Below are positions 10,285-18,190 of a stretch of DNA of 45,043 nt, piece by piece. The stretch's first letter is position 1, and every line of letters starts with the position of its first letter. Source of the DNA: Gammaproteobacteria bacterium (GTDB lineage Bacteria > Pseudomonadota > Gammaproteobacteria > Pseudomonadales > Azotimanducaceae); the NCBI GenBank assembly GCA_028821125.1, contig JAPPHD010000071.1, forward strand, positions 67,837 through 112,879. The letters are read 5' to 3'. The translations under genes and the position numbers were made by a program. A model generated the notes under the pieces. It did no database searches. It was not told the DNA's origin and saw nothing but the letters and a program-made list of their open reading frames with translations.

Positions 10285-10320
10285 GCGGACCGTTTGGCAG
10301 CGTTACCGCTGCGGGTCCGC
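10285..10320 (-). terminator. Stem-loop between the DUF1499 and VOC genes
   Basis: An outer stem (gcggacc 10285-10291 with ggtccgc 10314-10320) encloses an inner stem (gcagcg 10297-10302 with cgctgc 10307-10312). It lies just after the DUF1499 stop on the minus strand. There is no T-run, so the terminator role is tentative. Confidence 0.35.
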
Positions 10321-10359
10321 AGGTGTGCCTGAAGCGATTGACCCGGAAGGACAGAGCGT

Positions 10360-11085
10360 TCAGCCGCCGGAAAGGCGCCTGAAGATTTCCCTGACACGCT
10401 TCGCATTGGTGCCCATGTCGGCCAGTCCCACCCTCGAAACGGAACGCGCGTCGACAACGGAACCCTGGGGATACGCCCGCACGCGCACGGCCACGTCGTC
10501 CTTGAAGCCGAACCAGAAGGTGGTGTCCACGGCTTCGATCAGCCCCTGCTCAGGATGGGTCGCCACCACTTCGAGCCTCATGTCCATGAGCACGTAAAGC
10601 GCCTCGTCGAAAGCCTCATCGGGGGTCGCTCGCAGCAGGAGCGGCTCGATCCAGGGGTAGAACTCGTCCTGGATCCGGGCGATTTTTCCTGCATCGAAGT
10701 CAAGCGGGATCGCGTTCTCGCCGCGCAGCGCAACCACCTCGATGAATTCCGGCGGGTCTTCCGTGTTGGTGGAAACATGGTTAATGGGCGGCGTCGAGAG
10801 AAGCTTGAGAAGCTGCATGCCCATGAACACGGCAACGGCAAAGCCGAGAGCCATCCCGGACACGGTCCCCCACAGATCGCGGGAGAGCGAGCGCCGCCTG
10901 GCGACCAGGACCCCGGCAATGCCCCCGCCGAGCCCCAACAGGGCCAGCAGAGTGCCGAGCAGCAGCAGCAGGAATCCCACCTCGAACCCCCAGATGCCCC
11001 CACGGCTGCCCAAGGCGCCGATGGGCGGCAACAGAACGGCTGCAACCCCCCCGGCCAGGATCGATTTCGACCACCAGGTTGTCAT
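10360..11085 (-). CDS. DUF1499 domain protein with N-terminal membrane segments
   Basis: A 241-residue protein starting MTTWW at the ATG at 11085. Three hydrophobic segments occupy about the first 100 residues (SILAGGVAAVLLPPIGAL, VGFLLLLLGTLLALLGL, a third near VSGMALGFAVAVFMGM). A DUF1499 domain follows, with recognisable WFGFKDDVAVRV, a D-x-R-S-V-S-R-V-G motif and G-T-N-A-K-R-V-R close to the C-terminus. DUF1499 proteins are widespread and of unknown function. The gene stands alone on the minus strand; its upstream side contains palindromic repeat family 3, and the glycyl-tRNA synthetase diverges from it. Confidence 0.82.
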   Translation of the reverse strand: MTTWWSKSILAGGVAAVLLPPIGALGSRGGIWGFEVGFLLLLLGTLLALLGLGGGIAGVLVARRRSLSRDLWGTVSGMALGFAVAVFMGMQLLKLLSTPPINHVSTNTEDPPEFIEVVALRGENAIPLDFDAGKIARIQDEFYPWIEPLLLRATPDEAFDEALYVLMDMRLEVVATHPEQGLIEAVDTTFWFGFKDDVAVRVRAYPQGSVVDARSVSRVGLADMGTNAKRVREIFRRLSGG

Positions 11086-11115
11086 GTTTCCACTTCCGCC
11101 AGCACCAGGAACCAA

Positions 11116-11168
11116 GTGTCCTGTGTCACAAATACACTACCTTTCAGCGCATTTGTGACACAGGACAC
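11116..11168. repeat. 53-bp palindrome (family 3), intact copy
   Basis: Perfect 18-bp inverted repeats (gtgtcctgtgtcacaaat at 11116-11133 and its reverse complement at 11151-11168) enclose a 17-nt spacer. A diverged relative lies at 13664-13718. It sits in the divergent gap between the DUF1499 gene and glyQS and could be a regulator site, a hairpin in either leader, or a REP-like repeat. Confidence 0.75.
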
Positions 11169-11300
11169 AAGCATATCGCAAACCGCCCGCGGGCGGTTCC
11201 ACCCAGGCGGAACTCAGCCCCGGCCGCGCCCCGAGCGGGGACCCGTCAATCGCCGCCACGCAAGGGAACTCGTACCCCCTGCCGTTTCCGCGGTGGCCCA

Positions 11301-11329
11301 CTGTCAAGCAATTCCGCATCGGGTATAGT
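11301..11329 (+). promoter_or_regulatory. Probable sigma-70 promoter of glyQS
   Basis: CTGTCA at 11301-11306, a 17-nt spacer and TATAGT at 11324-11329 match the sigma-70 pattern at four of six and five of six positions. It lies 42 bases before the GTG start of the glycyl-tRNA synthetase. Confidence 0.5.
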
Positions 11330-11370
11330 GCGCGCCCCATCGAGGTCCCGCTTCCGGCAAGGAGCAACCC

Positions 11371-12735
11371 GTGCCCGCCAAGTCCATGGACGAACTCGTC
11401 TCCCTGTGCAAGCGCCGCGGATTCATTTTCCAGGCCGCCGACATCTACGGCGGCTCCCAGGGCCTCTACGACTACGGCCCCCTGGGCGTCGAACTGAAGA
11501 ACAACCTGAAAGCCGCCTGGTGGCGGGCCATGGTCTACGAGCGGGACGACGTGGAGGGCCTCGACACCACCCTGCTGACGAACCGGCGCGTCCTGCAGTA
11601 CTCGGGCCACGAAGACACCTTCTCCGACCCCATGGTGGACTGCCGGCAGTGCAAGAACCGCTGGCGGGCCGACCTGGTGGCCGGCAAGTGCCCCGCCTGC
11701 GGTTCCGGCGACCTCACCGAACCCCGGCCGTTCAACCTGATGTTCCGCACCGCCTTCGGCCCCGTGGACGACGGCACCTCGCACGTCTATCTGCGCCCGG
11801 AAACGGCCCAGGGAATCTTCACCAACTTCAAGAACGTCATGGATTCCACCTCGCGCCGGCTGCCGTTCGGCATCGCGCAGATGGGCAAGGCGTTCCGGAA
11901 CGAAATCACCCCCCGCAACTTCATCTTCCGGGTGCGGGAATTCGAGCAGATGGAACTGGAGTTCTTCGTCGAACCGGGGGAGGACGAGGAATGGCACCGG
12001 CGCTGGCTGGAGGCGCGGCTCGACTGGTGGGCGGAGCAGGGGGTGAGCCGGGAGGCACTTTCCGTCTACGACGTGCCCGCGGACGAACTCGCTCACTACT
12101 CCAAGGCGACCTACGACATCATGTACCCCTTTCCCCACGGATTGGAGGAACTCGAAGGCATCGCCAACCGCCTGGATTTCGACCTGGGCTCCCACTCGAA
12201 AAACCAGGACGAACTCGATCTGACCGCCCGGGTCGGGTCAAACGCCGACTCCAACGCCAGGCTCGCCGTACGCAACCCGGAAACCGGCAACTGGTTCGTA
12301 CCCTACGTCATCGAGCCCTCCGCCGGCGTCGACCGCGGCGTACTGGCCGTCATGAACGAAGCCTACCGGCAGGAGGAACTCGACAACGGCAGCACCCGCA
12401 CCGTGCTCGGGTTCAAGCCTCACCTGGCGCCCGTCAAGGCGGCGGTGCTGCCGCTGAAGCGCAACCACGAGGGCATCGTCGCCAAGGCGCGCGCGGTCAA
12501 GCAGGAGCTGCAGGCACTAGGCCTCGGCCGCATCCTCTACGAACACACGGGGAACATCGGCAAGGGCTACCGGCGCCACGACGAGGTCGGCACGCCCATG
12601 TGCATCACGGTGGATTTCCAGACCATCGAGCAGGACGACACGGTCACCGTCCGCAATCGCGACACCATGGCGCAGGAGCGGGTGCCCGTGCCCGAGTTGG
12701 GCGAATTCGTCCGGGGACGGTTGAGTCTGGACTAG
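11371..12735 (+). CDS. glyQS: Glycyl-tRNA synthetase, single-chain (alpha-2, class IIa) type
   Basis: This enzyme charges tRNA(Gly). The 454-residue protein is the single-chain homodimeric form found in many Gram-positives, Deinococci and eukaryotes, not the two-subunit GlyQ/GlyS form usual in Proteobacteria. Visible are the [13 protein letters not shown] opening, a Cys4 insert (CRQCKNRW and CPACGSGDL), motif 2 in [19 protein letters not shown], motif 3 around [10 protein letters not shown] and the C-terminal anticodon-binding domain ([20 protein letters not shown]). The GTG start at 11371 has aaggag at 11359-11364. The gene converges on rfbD with eight bases between stop codons. Confidence 0.95.
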   Translation: MPAKSMDELVSLCKRRGFIFQAADIYGGSQGLYDYGPLGVELKNNLKAAWWRAMVYERDDVEGLDTTLLTNRRVLQYSGHEDTFSDPMVDCRQCKNRWRADLVAGKCPACGSGDLTEPRPFNLMFRTAFGPVDDGTSHVYLRPETAQGIFTNFKNVMDSTSRRLPFGIAQMGKAFRNEITPRNFIFRVREFEQMELEFFVEPGEDEEWHRRWLEARLDWWAEQGVSREALSVYDVPADELAHYSKATYDIMYPFPHGLEELEGIANRLDFDLGSHSKNQDELDLTARVGSNADSNARLAVRNPETGNWFVPYVIEPSAGVDRGVLAVMNEAYRQEELDNGSTRTVLGFKPHLAPVKAAVLPLKRNHEGIVAKARAVKQELQALGLGRILYEHTGNIGKGYRRHDEVGTPMCITVDFQTIEQDDTVTVRNRDTMAQERVPVPELGEFVRGRLSLD

Positions 12736-12743
12736 CCGGGCGA

Positions 12744-13616
12744 TCAGCGCCGCATGAGCTGACAAACCACGGAAACCAGGTCGTCCCGCCAGTCAGGCGC
12801 CGCAACGCCGTAATCAGCGGCGAGCTTTGAACCGTCCAACAGCGAATTCAGCGGGCGCTCCGCCCGGGTGGCCCGCTCGCCGGTCGGAATCGCCACGACT
12901 TCGGGCGTCGGCCCGGCCGGGTCCGCTTCCCGCCGGCAGGCAAACACGGCTTTCGCGAACTCGTGCCAGGTCGTCGGCGGAGCGGTCGCAAAGTGATAGG
13001 TCCCGAATCTCCCGGCTTCTCCGAGCTTCCGTGCAATCGACCACACCGCCCCGGCGATGCTCCCCGCCGCGCAGGGCGTGCCGCGCTGGTCGTTTACCAC
13101 CCTGACCTCCTCGAGGTGCGCAAGGCCGAGCATCGTCCTGACGAAATTGGCTCCCGTTGCGCTGAACACCCAGGAAACCCGCAGGATGAGATGGCGGTCG
13201 AGGGCCGCACGCACGGCGCGTTCCCCTTCCAGTTTGGATCGGCCGTAGACATTCAGGGGCGCCGTGGCGTCTTCCTCCCGATAGGGCCGCGACCGCCTGC
13301 CGTCGAATACGTAATCGGTCGACAGGTGAATCAGTCGGCATCCCCACTCGGCGCAGGCCGCCGCCACGTTTCCCGCCCCCGCACCGTTCACCGCCATCGC
13401 CGGTTCAGGCTCGTCTTCGGCCCGCTCGACCTGCGTGTACGCCGCTGCGTTGACCACCAGGTCCGGCTGCGTCGCGCGCACGGCAGACCGCACGCTTGCC
13501 CGCCGCCGTATGTCCATTTCCCCCGACGACGGAGCATGCACTTCAACGCCGGGTGGCGCCGATTCACGCAACGCCGAACCCACCTGCCCCGAACCGCCGG
13601 CAACGAGAACTCTCAT
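12744..13616 (-). CDS. rfbD: dTDP-4-dehydrorhamnose reductase
   Basis: RfbD reduces dTDP-4-keto-L-rhamnose to dTDP-L-rhamnose with NAD(P)H, the last step of the dTDP-rhamnose pathway for surface polysaccharides. The 290-residue protein is an extended SDR: AGGSGQVG nucleotide-binding loop at the N-terminus, the HLSTDYVFDG strand, the YGRSK catalytic Tyr-x3-Lys and the ERPLNSLLDGSKL closing motif. The ATG at 13616 follows a GGGGG stretch. It is last in a minus-strand order rfbB, rfbC, rfbD, separated from rfbC by 180 bases that contain a family-3 palindrome. No rfbA (glucose-1-phosphate thymidylyltransferase) lies in the window. Confidence 0.93.
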   Translation of the reverse strand: MRVLVAGGSGQVGSALRESAPPGVEVHAPSSGEMDIRRRASVRSAVRATQPDLVVNAAAYTQVERAEDEPEPAMAVNGAGAGNVAAACAEWGCRLIHLSTDYVFDGRRSRPYREEDATAPLNVYGRSKLEGERAVRAALDRHLILRVSWVFSATGANFVRTMLGLAHLEEVRVVNDQRGTPCAAGSIAGAVWSIARKLGEAGRFGTYHFATAPPTTWHEFAKAVFACRREADPAGPTPEVVAIPTGERATRAERPLNSLLDGSKLAADYGVAAPDWRDDLVSVVCQLMRR

Positions 13617-13663
13617 GCCCCCATCACCGAAAGGCCCGGCCACCCCAGCCGGTGATTTGCCTC

Positions 13664-13718
13664 GTGTGCTTTGTCACAAACAGGCTCTGCAGGGTTGCGC
13701 ATTCGAGACGCAGGACAC
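13664..13718. repeat. 55-bp palindrome (family 3), diverged copy
   Basis: It aligns along its whole length with 11116-11168: left arm gtgtgctttgtcacaaac, a 19-nt middle ending in gcgc, right arm attcgagacgcaggacac. The arms no longer pair well, so this copy looks decayed. It lies between rfbC and rfbD. Confidence 0.6.
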
Positions 13719-13796
13719 GAGCGACAGCCAGCAGCGTTGATCCCACCCACGAGAGCGGGCATCCCACGTGGCAAAAGCGCCCGTTACGCGCAGGGC

Positions 13797-14336
13797 TCAC
13801 GCCTGCAGGTACTCCGCCAGGCCCGGATTTGCCGCATCCTTGTGCGACAGAACAGGCTCTTCGACCGGCCAGTCGATGGCCAGATCGGGGTCGTTCCAGA
13901 GGATGCCGTACTCATCGTCCGCATGGCGGAACTGCGTGCACTTGTAGAACACGTCGGCCTGCTCGGAGAGCACGCAGAACCCGTGCGCATAGCCCGGCGG
14001 GATATAGAGCTGGCGGTGATTGTCCTCGCTGAGTTCCACGCCGACCCACTCACGGAAGGTCGGCGATGCCGGGTCGATGTCCGCGGCGACGTCCCAGACG
14101 GCTCCCCGCACCGCGCTCACCAGCTTGCCCTGGGGATGCCGGCGCTGCAGGTGCAGCCCCCGTAAAACGCCCCGCCTGGACCGGGAGTGGTTGTCCTGCA
14201 CGAACGCGACATCGAGCCCCGGATACCCGGCATAGGTCGAATAGTTGTACCGCTCGAGAAAGAACCCCCGCGCGTCGCGGAAGACATCGGGTTCAAGGAT
14301 GAGAACTCCCGCCAGCCTCGTCTCCGTACACTGCAT
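13797..14336 (-). CDS. rfbC: dTDP-4-dehydrorhamnose 3,5-epimerase
   Basis: RfbC epimerises C3 and C5 of dTDP-4-keto-6-deoxyglucose. The 179-residue cupin protein has the family opening (ETRLAGVLILEPDVFRDARG), the F-V-Q-D-N-H-S-R-S block, the catalytic His region VLRGLHLQ, and the Y-I-P-P-G-Y-A-H-G-F motif. The ATG at 14336 is preferred because the family starts here; an in-frame upstream extension is not homologous. It lies between rfbB (124 bases upstream) and rfbD on the same strand. Confidence 0.94.
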   Translation of the reverse strand: MQCTETRLAGVLILEPDVFRDARGFFLERYNYSTYAGYPGLDVAFVQDNHSRSRRGVLRGLHLQRRHPQGKLVSAVRGAVWDVAADIDPASPTFREWVGVELSEDNHRQLYIPPGYAHGFCVLSEQADVFYKCTQFRHADDEYGILWNDPDLAIDWPVEEPVLSHKDAANPGLAEYLQA

Positions 14337-14460
14337 CACGAGACCCCGTTCGGTTTGCCGCAACCCGGCCGCCGGTATTTCGGCGCTTTGCCGCATGCCG
14401 CCGGCCCGGCATACGGCCACCGTAACCCCCGGCTGCCCCAAAACGGCAACGGCGCAACCA

Positions 14461-15510
14461 TCATGACCCGGCCGCTTCCTTCAGGCCGAGCCTTGCGCCG
14501 TCGTAGATCCGGCGCGATGCGTCGCACCAGTCGCCGTTGGCAGCGTACCATTCGACCGTGTCCGCGATACCGGATTCAAAGCCGATACGGGGCTTCCAGC
14601 CAAGTTCACCGGCAATGCGCGTGGCGTCGAGCGCATAGCGCCGGTCGTGACCGGGCCGGTCGGCAACGAACTCGATCAGGCCGAGCAGGCTGTCGGCGCT
14701 TTCGCCCCGGCTCGAGGCTACCGCCCGCAGTACCGTGCGCACCACGTCCAGGTTGGTCTTCTCGCAGTTCCCGCCGATGTTGTAGGTGCGCCCGGCGCGG
14801 CCGCCGTCCAGCACGGCTGCCAGGCCGCGGACATGATCCTCCACGTGCAGCCAGTCCCGAACCTGCAGGCCGTCGCCGTAGACCGGCACAGGCTCTCCAT
14901 CCAGCGCCCGCAGGATGACCACCGGAATCAGCTTCTCCGGAAACTGGTACGGGCCGTAGTTGTTGGAACAGTTGGTGACGGTCACGGGCAGGCCGTACGT
15001 GCTGCACCAGGCCCGCGCCAGGTGGTCGGCGGCCGCCTTCGAGGCGGAATAGGGCGAATTGGGGCGATAGGGGCTGTCTTCGGTGAACAGGCCCTTGGCG
15101 CCCAGCGACCCGTAGACCTCATCGGTGGAGACATGGATGAACCGGCATTCCCGGCCCCCGGACGCCCGGAATTCCCGAACCGCTTCGAGCAGCGTGCAGG
15201 TTCCGACGATGTTGGTCCGGACGAAGTCCGCCGGACCCTCGATGGACCTGTCGACGTGGGATTCCGCCGCCAGGTGCATCAGCGCATCCGGCGCAAAATC
15301 GGCGACGAGGGTTCGCATCGAGGCGGCATCGCAGATATCGAGCGCCTCAAACCGGTGATTGGCCCGGCCCTCGAGGCTTGCTAGGTTGGCCGGGTTCCCC
15401 GCGTAGGTGAGCTTGTCGACGGTGCACACTTCTTCGCCCCGCCCGGCGACCAGATGCCGGACGAGCGCACTGCCGATGAAGCCCGCGCCGCCGGTCACCA
15501 GCACTCTCAT
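14461..15510 (-). CDS. rfbB: dTDP-glucose 4,6-dehydratase
   Basis: RfbB converts dTDP-glucose to dTDP-4-keto-6-deoxyglucose, the first committed step toward rhamnose. The 349-residue extended SDR shows TGGAGFIG at the N-terminus, AAESHVDRSI, the STDEVYG active-site strand, the YSASK catalytic pair and the NCSNNYGPYQFPEKLIP signature, all diagnostic of RfbB. The ATG at 15510 has aggag eight bases upstream. It leads the rfbBCD set; the glycosyltransferase upstream on the same strand (ending at 15637) suggests that the rhamnose is used in an O-antigen or capsule. Confidence 0.95.
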   Translation of the reverse strand: MRVLVTGGAGFIGSALVRHLVAGRGEEVCTVDKLTYAGNPANLASLEGRANHRFEALDICDAASMRTLVADFAPDALMHLAAESHVDRSIEGPADFVRTNIVGTCTLLEAVREFRASGGRECRFIHVSTDEVYGSLGAKGLFTEDSPYRPNSPYSASKAAADHLARAWCSTYGLPVTVTNCSNNYGPYQFPEKLIPVVILRALDGEPVPVYGDGLQVRDWLHVEDHVRGLAAVLDGGRAGRTYNIGGNCEKTNLDVVRTVLRAVASSRGESADSLLGLIEFVADRPGHDRRYALDATRIAGELGWKPRIGFESGIADTVEWYAANGDWCDASRRIYDGARLGLKEAAGS

Positions 15511-15636
15511 CTCAACTCCTCGACTCGCACGTCGCAACAAGCTCCTGCCGCGGCCGGCGTACCATGCAGCCGGTCTCTCCGGTGTCTTCCCCGGGCCGCC
15601 CATGCTGCCGGAGTGGAAACCGGGCGGCCGCGCAGG

Positions 15637-16518
15637 CTAAAGGATACGCCACCCATAGGTATTGAAGTACCGGATACCGGAACGAACGAAGCGGGCAATG
15701 CGCCGGAACCCGCGGCGTGCGGTATCTCCGCCGTGGTGCCGGATCCTGACGCCCGGCACCTCGTAGATGCGGCCGTTTTCCGCGATCCGGCGCGAAAGGT
15801 CGAAGTCTTCGAAATAGAGGAAATAACGGTCGTCGAACCCGCCCACGGCCTTGAGTGCCGAGGCCCGGCAGAACATGTAGCAGCCGCTCGCCAGGTCGAC
15901 GGGTTCCGGATGCTCCGACGGCAACCGGTCGTTGTAGATGTAGCGCCCGACGCGGCGGCCGAAGAACCCCGGCGACGCCTGGATGGACAGGGCTCTCAAC
16001 ACGAGCACCAGCACGGACGGCGCGCGCTTTGCGAGGCTCGCATAACGGCCCGCCCCGTCCAACCCCCGGGGGGCAACCAGCACCGCATCCGGATTCGCAT
16101 CGAGAAAGCGCACGCTCTCGCGCAGCGCATCGGGTTCCAGCTCCACATCGGGATTCAGCACAAGGTGAAAGTCGGCGGTATTGCGCCGAATCGCCAGGTT
16201 CTGCGCCGCTCCGTAGCCGATATTGCCGTGCCCCGCGATCAGTTCGCATTGCAGACAGTGCGGTGCGGTGCCGGCAATCTCCTCGACCAGGCCGGAGACC
16301 GCCCCGACCTGTGCCGGCTCCTCGTCATTGCAGACGACCTGCACCGCCACGCTCAGCGGCGCCTCCGCGTCAGCCCGTCGAACCGCGGCCAGCAGGCTGA
16401 CCAGCAGCCGGCGCAGCACCTCGCTCCCGCACCGGTAGGTGACGACTCCGACCGACAGGGAGTGCTCCCGCACCGGCAGCGCCTCCACGGCGTCGACTCT
16501 CGTTTCCCCGGATGTCAC
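15637..16518 (-). CDS. GT2-family glycosyltransferase, rhamnosyltransferase-like
   Basis: An inverting GT-A transferase of about 293 residues. Visible are the N-terminal strand SVGVVTYRCG, the GNIGYGAAQNLAI segment, the metal/nucleotide motif in VLNPDVELEPDAL, and YFEDFDLSRRI containing the likely catalytic acid, followed by an amphipathic Arg-rich tail. This pattern matches WbbL-like rhamnosyltransferases, and the neighbouring rfbBCD genes would supply dTDP-rhamnose. The GTG at 16518 overlaps the stop of a 48-codon ORF as GTGA, suggesting coupled translation. The open frame extends far upstream to 17145 but that part is low-complexity and unlike the family. Exact start moderately certain. 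Confidence 0.82.
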   Translation of the reverse strand: MTSGETRVDAVEALPVREHSLSVGVVTYRCGSEVLRRLLVSLLAAVRRADAEAPLSVAVQVVCNDEEPAQVGAVSGLVEEIAGTAPHCLQCELIAGHGNIGYGAAQNLAIRRNTADFHLVLNPDVELEPDALRESVRFLDANPDAVLVAPRGLDGAGRYASLAKRAPSVLVLVLRALSIQASPGFFGRRVGRYIYNDRLPSEHPEPVDLASGCYMFCRASALKAVGGFDDRYFLYFEDFDLSRRIAENGRIYEVPGVRIRHHGGDTARRGFRRIARFVRSGIRYFNTYGWRIL

Positions 16519-16661
16519 CCGTCCAGCCGCCGGCCGTCCCAGCGCGGCGCCTGCACGACGCCGAACCCAAGGCCCGCCGCCCGCTTCGCCGTTTCGTCCA
16601 GGGGGTTGAACGGCGCCTGGTCGCCGACGAACCGGGGGAGAAGTGTGGCGGGACGGCGCAT
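16515..16661 (-). pseudogene. 48-codon ORF resembling the N-terminus of a sugar phosphate isomerase/epimerase
   Basis: The ORF begins at ATG 16661 with aggagg 15 bases upstream and encodes a stretch with RFVGDQAPFNPLDETAKRAA and a following G-F-x-x-V-Q-x-P-x-W-D-G-R motif. This resembles the first strand and helix of xylose-isomerase-like TIM-barrel sugar epimerases, which are normally about 300 residues. It stops at TGA 16515-16517, overlapping the glycosyltransferase GTG. The simplest reading is a truncated gene whose stub now serves as a leader for the downstream gene. Family recognition is from memory of motif patterns. Confidence 0.4.
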
Positions 16662-16760
16662 GGCCTTGATCTGATACCTCCTGGGCAGGTTTCAGCCGTT
16701 CAACAACCCCCGGGCCGAAGTCGCCGAACCGCAGATTCATGGTTGAACGGACGGAACTGA

Positions 16761-16766
16761 AGTATA
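16761..16766 (-). promoter_or_regulatory. Possible -10 box upstream of the glycosyltransferase unit
   Basis: Read on the minus strand this is TATACT, about 100 bases before the 48-codon ORF. The -35 region is not convincing. Confidence 0.25.
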
Positions 16767-16870
16767 ACCCCCGGGTCAGAATTCTTGTGTGTCCTCGACC
16801 GGCAACGCACCGGCCGGTATACGGCCGGCAACGAACAAATGGGCGGTCGCCGCCACGATTGAGGTTGCTG

Positions 16871-17278
16871 ATGGTCAAAAACAGAACAGCCGTTTTCTGG
16901 ATCTGGGCCCTGGCCTGGTTGCCCCTGGGTATCGTCGTCGTGACGCTGGTGCGCGGCAACGTCGCATTCATTGCCCCCGGCTCCCTACCCATGATGTTGA
17001 TGTCGTTACCGGCGGCGGTCCTGTCCCTGATACCCGTCGCGCCCTGCGGCCTGCCGCTTGCGCTCGCCTGGCGGCAGATCCGGCGTTTGGGGCACACCGA
17101 GGCGGCCTGGGCTACCGTCTCGGTACTGGCTCCGCTTACCGCCATCGCAAGTCTCTTTGCCGGACTGCTCGGCCCCGTCGCAATCGCCGTGTACGCCGCA
17201 GTGCTCAGCGTCCCGGCATGGGTCGTTTATGCGATCCTGCGCCGTCGAGGCGGGAAGGCTCGGCAAGAATCCCGATAA
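16871..17278 (+). CDS. Small integral membrane protein, family unknown
   Basis: A 135-residue hydrophobic protein not assigned to a known family. Four hydrophobic segments can be read: one near the N-terminus (FWIWALAWLPLGIVVVTLV), one around SLPAAVLSLIPVAPCGLPLAL, one in TVSVLAPLTAIASLFAGLLG and one at VAIAVYAAVLSVPAWVVYAIL, followed by a short Arg/Lys-rich tail that would lie in the cytoplasm. The ATG at 16871 is preceded by a weak gaggt. Its 3' end faces the TetR gene (convergent, 47 bases apart). Confidence 0.6.
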   Translation: MVKNRTAVFWIWALAWLPLGIVVVTLVRGNVAFIAPGSLPMMLMSLPAAVLSLIPVAPCGLPLALAWRQIRRLGHTEAAWATVSVLAPLTAIASLFAGLLGPVAIAVYAAVLSVPAWVVYAILRRRGGKARQESR

Positions 17279-17325
17279 AGACCGGGGGGCAAGGGCCCAG
17301 ATCTCCAAATGACGAGCATTGCTGT

Positions 17326-17994
17326 TCAGCTCCCACCGCGCGGGACGGAACCCTGCGTGGTGCGTGGCAGGTGGACGTAGCTTGCAAACGCCGCTTCCAC
17401 ATCGTCAACGACGCCCAGGCTCTCCGCCAGAACGCTGTTGACATCCATCAAGGTGTCCTGGCCGCGGTCCAGACCCGCGCATCGTTTTACCGCGGCCTCG
17501 TTACCGCTCCACAGCATGCACGCCACGAGCCTGGGCAAGCGCGAGTGTTCCCGTTTTATCCGAAAGTCAAGAGCCAGATATTCGGTCAACAGGTCTTCGT
17601 ATCCCGAGTAGACCGCCAGCAGATAGTTGTCGTTCATCAGGGACGACACCGAACGAAGCTGGCGCCTCTTGTGCTCGCCGAACCCCAGCGAGGCCAGATA
17701 CGTTACCGTTCTTGCTATCCACCCGCGCCAGATCTCGAAAGTGGACTGATCTTCGGAGGCGCCCTCGAAATGCGCCCTGCAGTCGTTCAGCACGACTTGC
17801 GCGGCCGCGGCGGCGAGTTCCTCCTTGGTCTTGAAGTGACGATAGAGCGTCTGCACGTGCAGGCCGGCTCCCTCGGCAACTTCAGCGAGCTTGGTGTGTT
17901 GATAGCCCTTCCTCGCAAAAAGCGAGTTTGCGGAATAAATCAACTGAGCCCGGCTTTGCCTTTTCTTCTCCGTTCTTCTCGGATATTGGGTCAT
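17326..17994 (-). CDS. TetR/AcrR-family transcriptional regulator
   Basis: A 222-residue regulator with a TetR N-terminal DNA-binding domain: IYSANSLFARKGYQHTKLAEVA leads into the helix-turn-helix at about residues 36-55, ending LYRHFKTKEEL. The C-terminal ligand/dimer domain is divergent, as is normal, so the ligand cannot be inferred. It is transcribed divergently from the TonB-dependent receptor across a 196-base gap containing an 18-bp direct repeat, the usual arrangement for a local repressor of the receptor operon. Confidence 0.9.
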   Translation of the reverse strand: MTQYPRRTEKKRQSRAQLIYSANSLFARKGYQHTKLAEVAEGAGLHVQTLYRHFKTKEELAAAAAQVVLNDCRAHFEGASEDQSTFEIWRGWIARTVTYLASLGFGEHKRRQLRSVSSLMNDNYLLAVYSGYEDLLTEYLALDFRIKREHSRLPRLVACMLWSGNEAAVKRCAGLDRGQDTLMDVNSVLAESLGVVDDVEAAFASYVHLPRTTQGSVPRGGS

Positions 17995-18048
17995 TGCGGC
18001 GTATCGGCCATGGCAACACTGTGCTATATTTACTTTACGATAGCTGAC

Positions 18049-18090
18049 TATATTGGTCTAGCTGGATATATTGGTCTAGCTGGGTATATT
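18049..18090. promoter_or_regulatory. 18-bp direct repeat, candidate TetR operator/promoter region
   Basis: The unit tatattggtctagctgga occurs at 18049-18066 and, with one change, at 18067-18084, followed by a third partial tatatt at 18085-18090. It lies in the divergent gap between the TetR gene and the TonB-dependent receptor, is AT-rich compared with the surroundings, and is placed where an operator would be. The remainder of the gap (18091-18190) has a weak TTGACA at 18127 and an AGGGG ribosome site just before the receptor ATG. Confidence 0.55.
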
Positions 18091-18190
18091 TTCTGCATTT
18101 CGAACGTCGGGGAGGACGTTTTTACTTGACAGCACCCATCCAGAGGGTTCGGGCTCTTCAACGGAGGGCCGGTTTTTTCAGGGGCAATCT

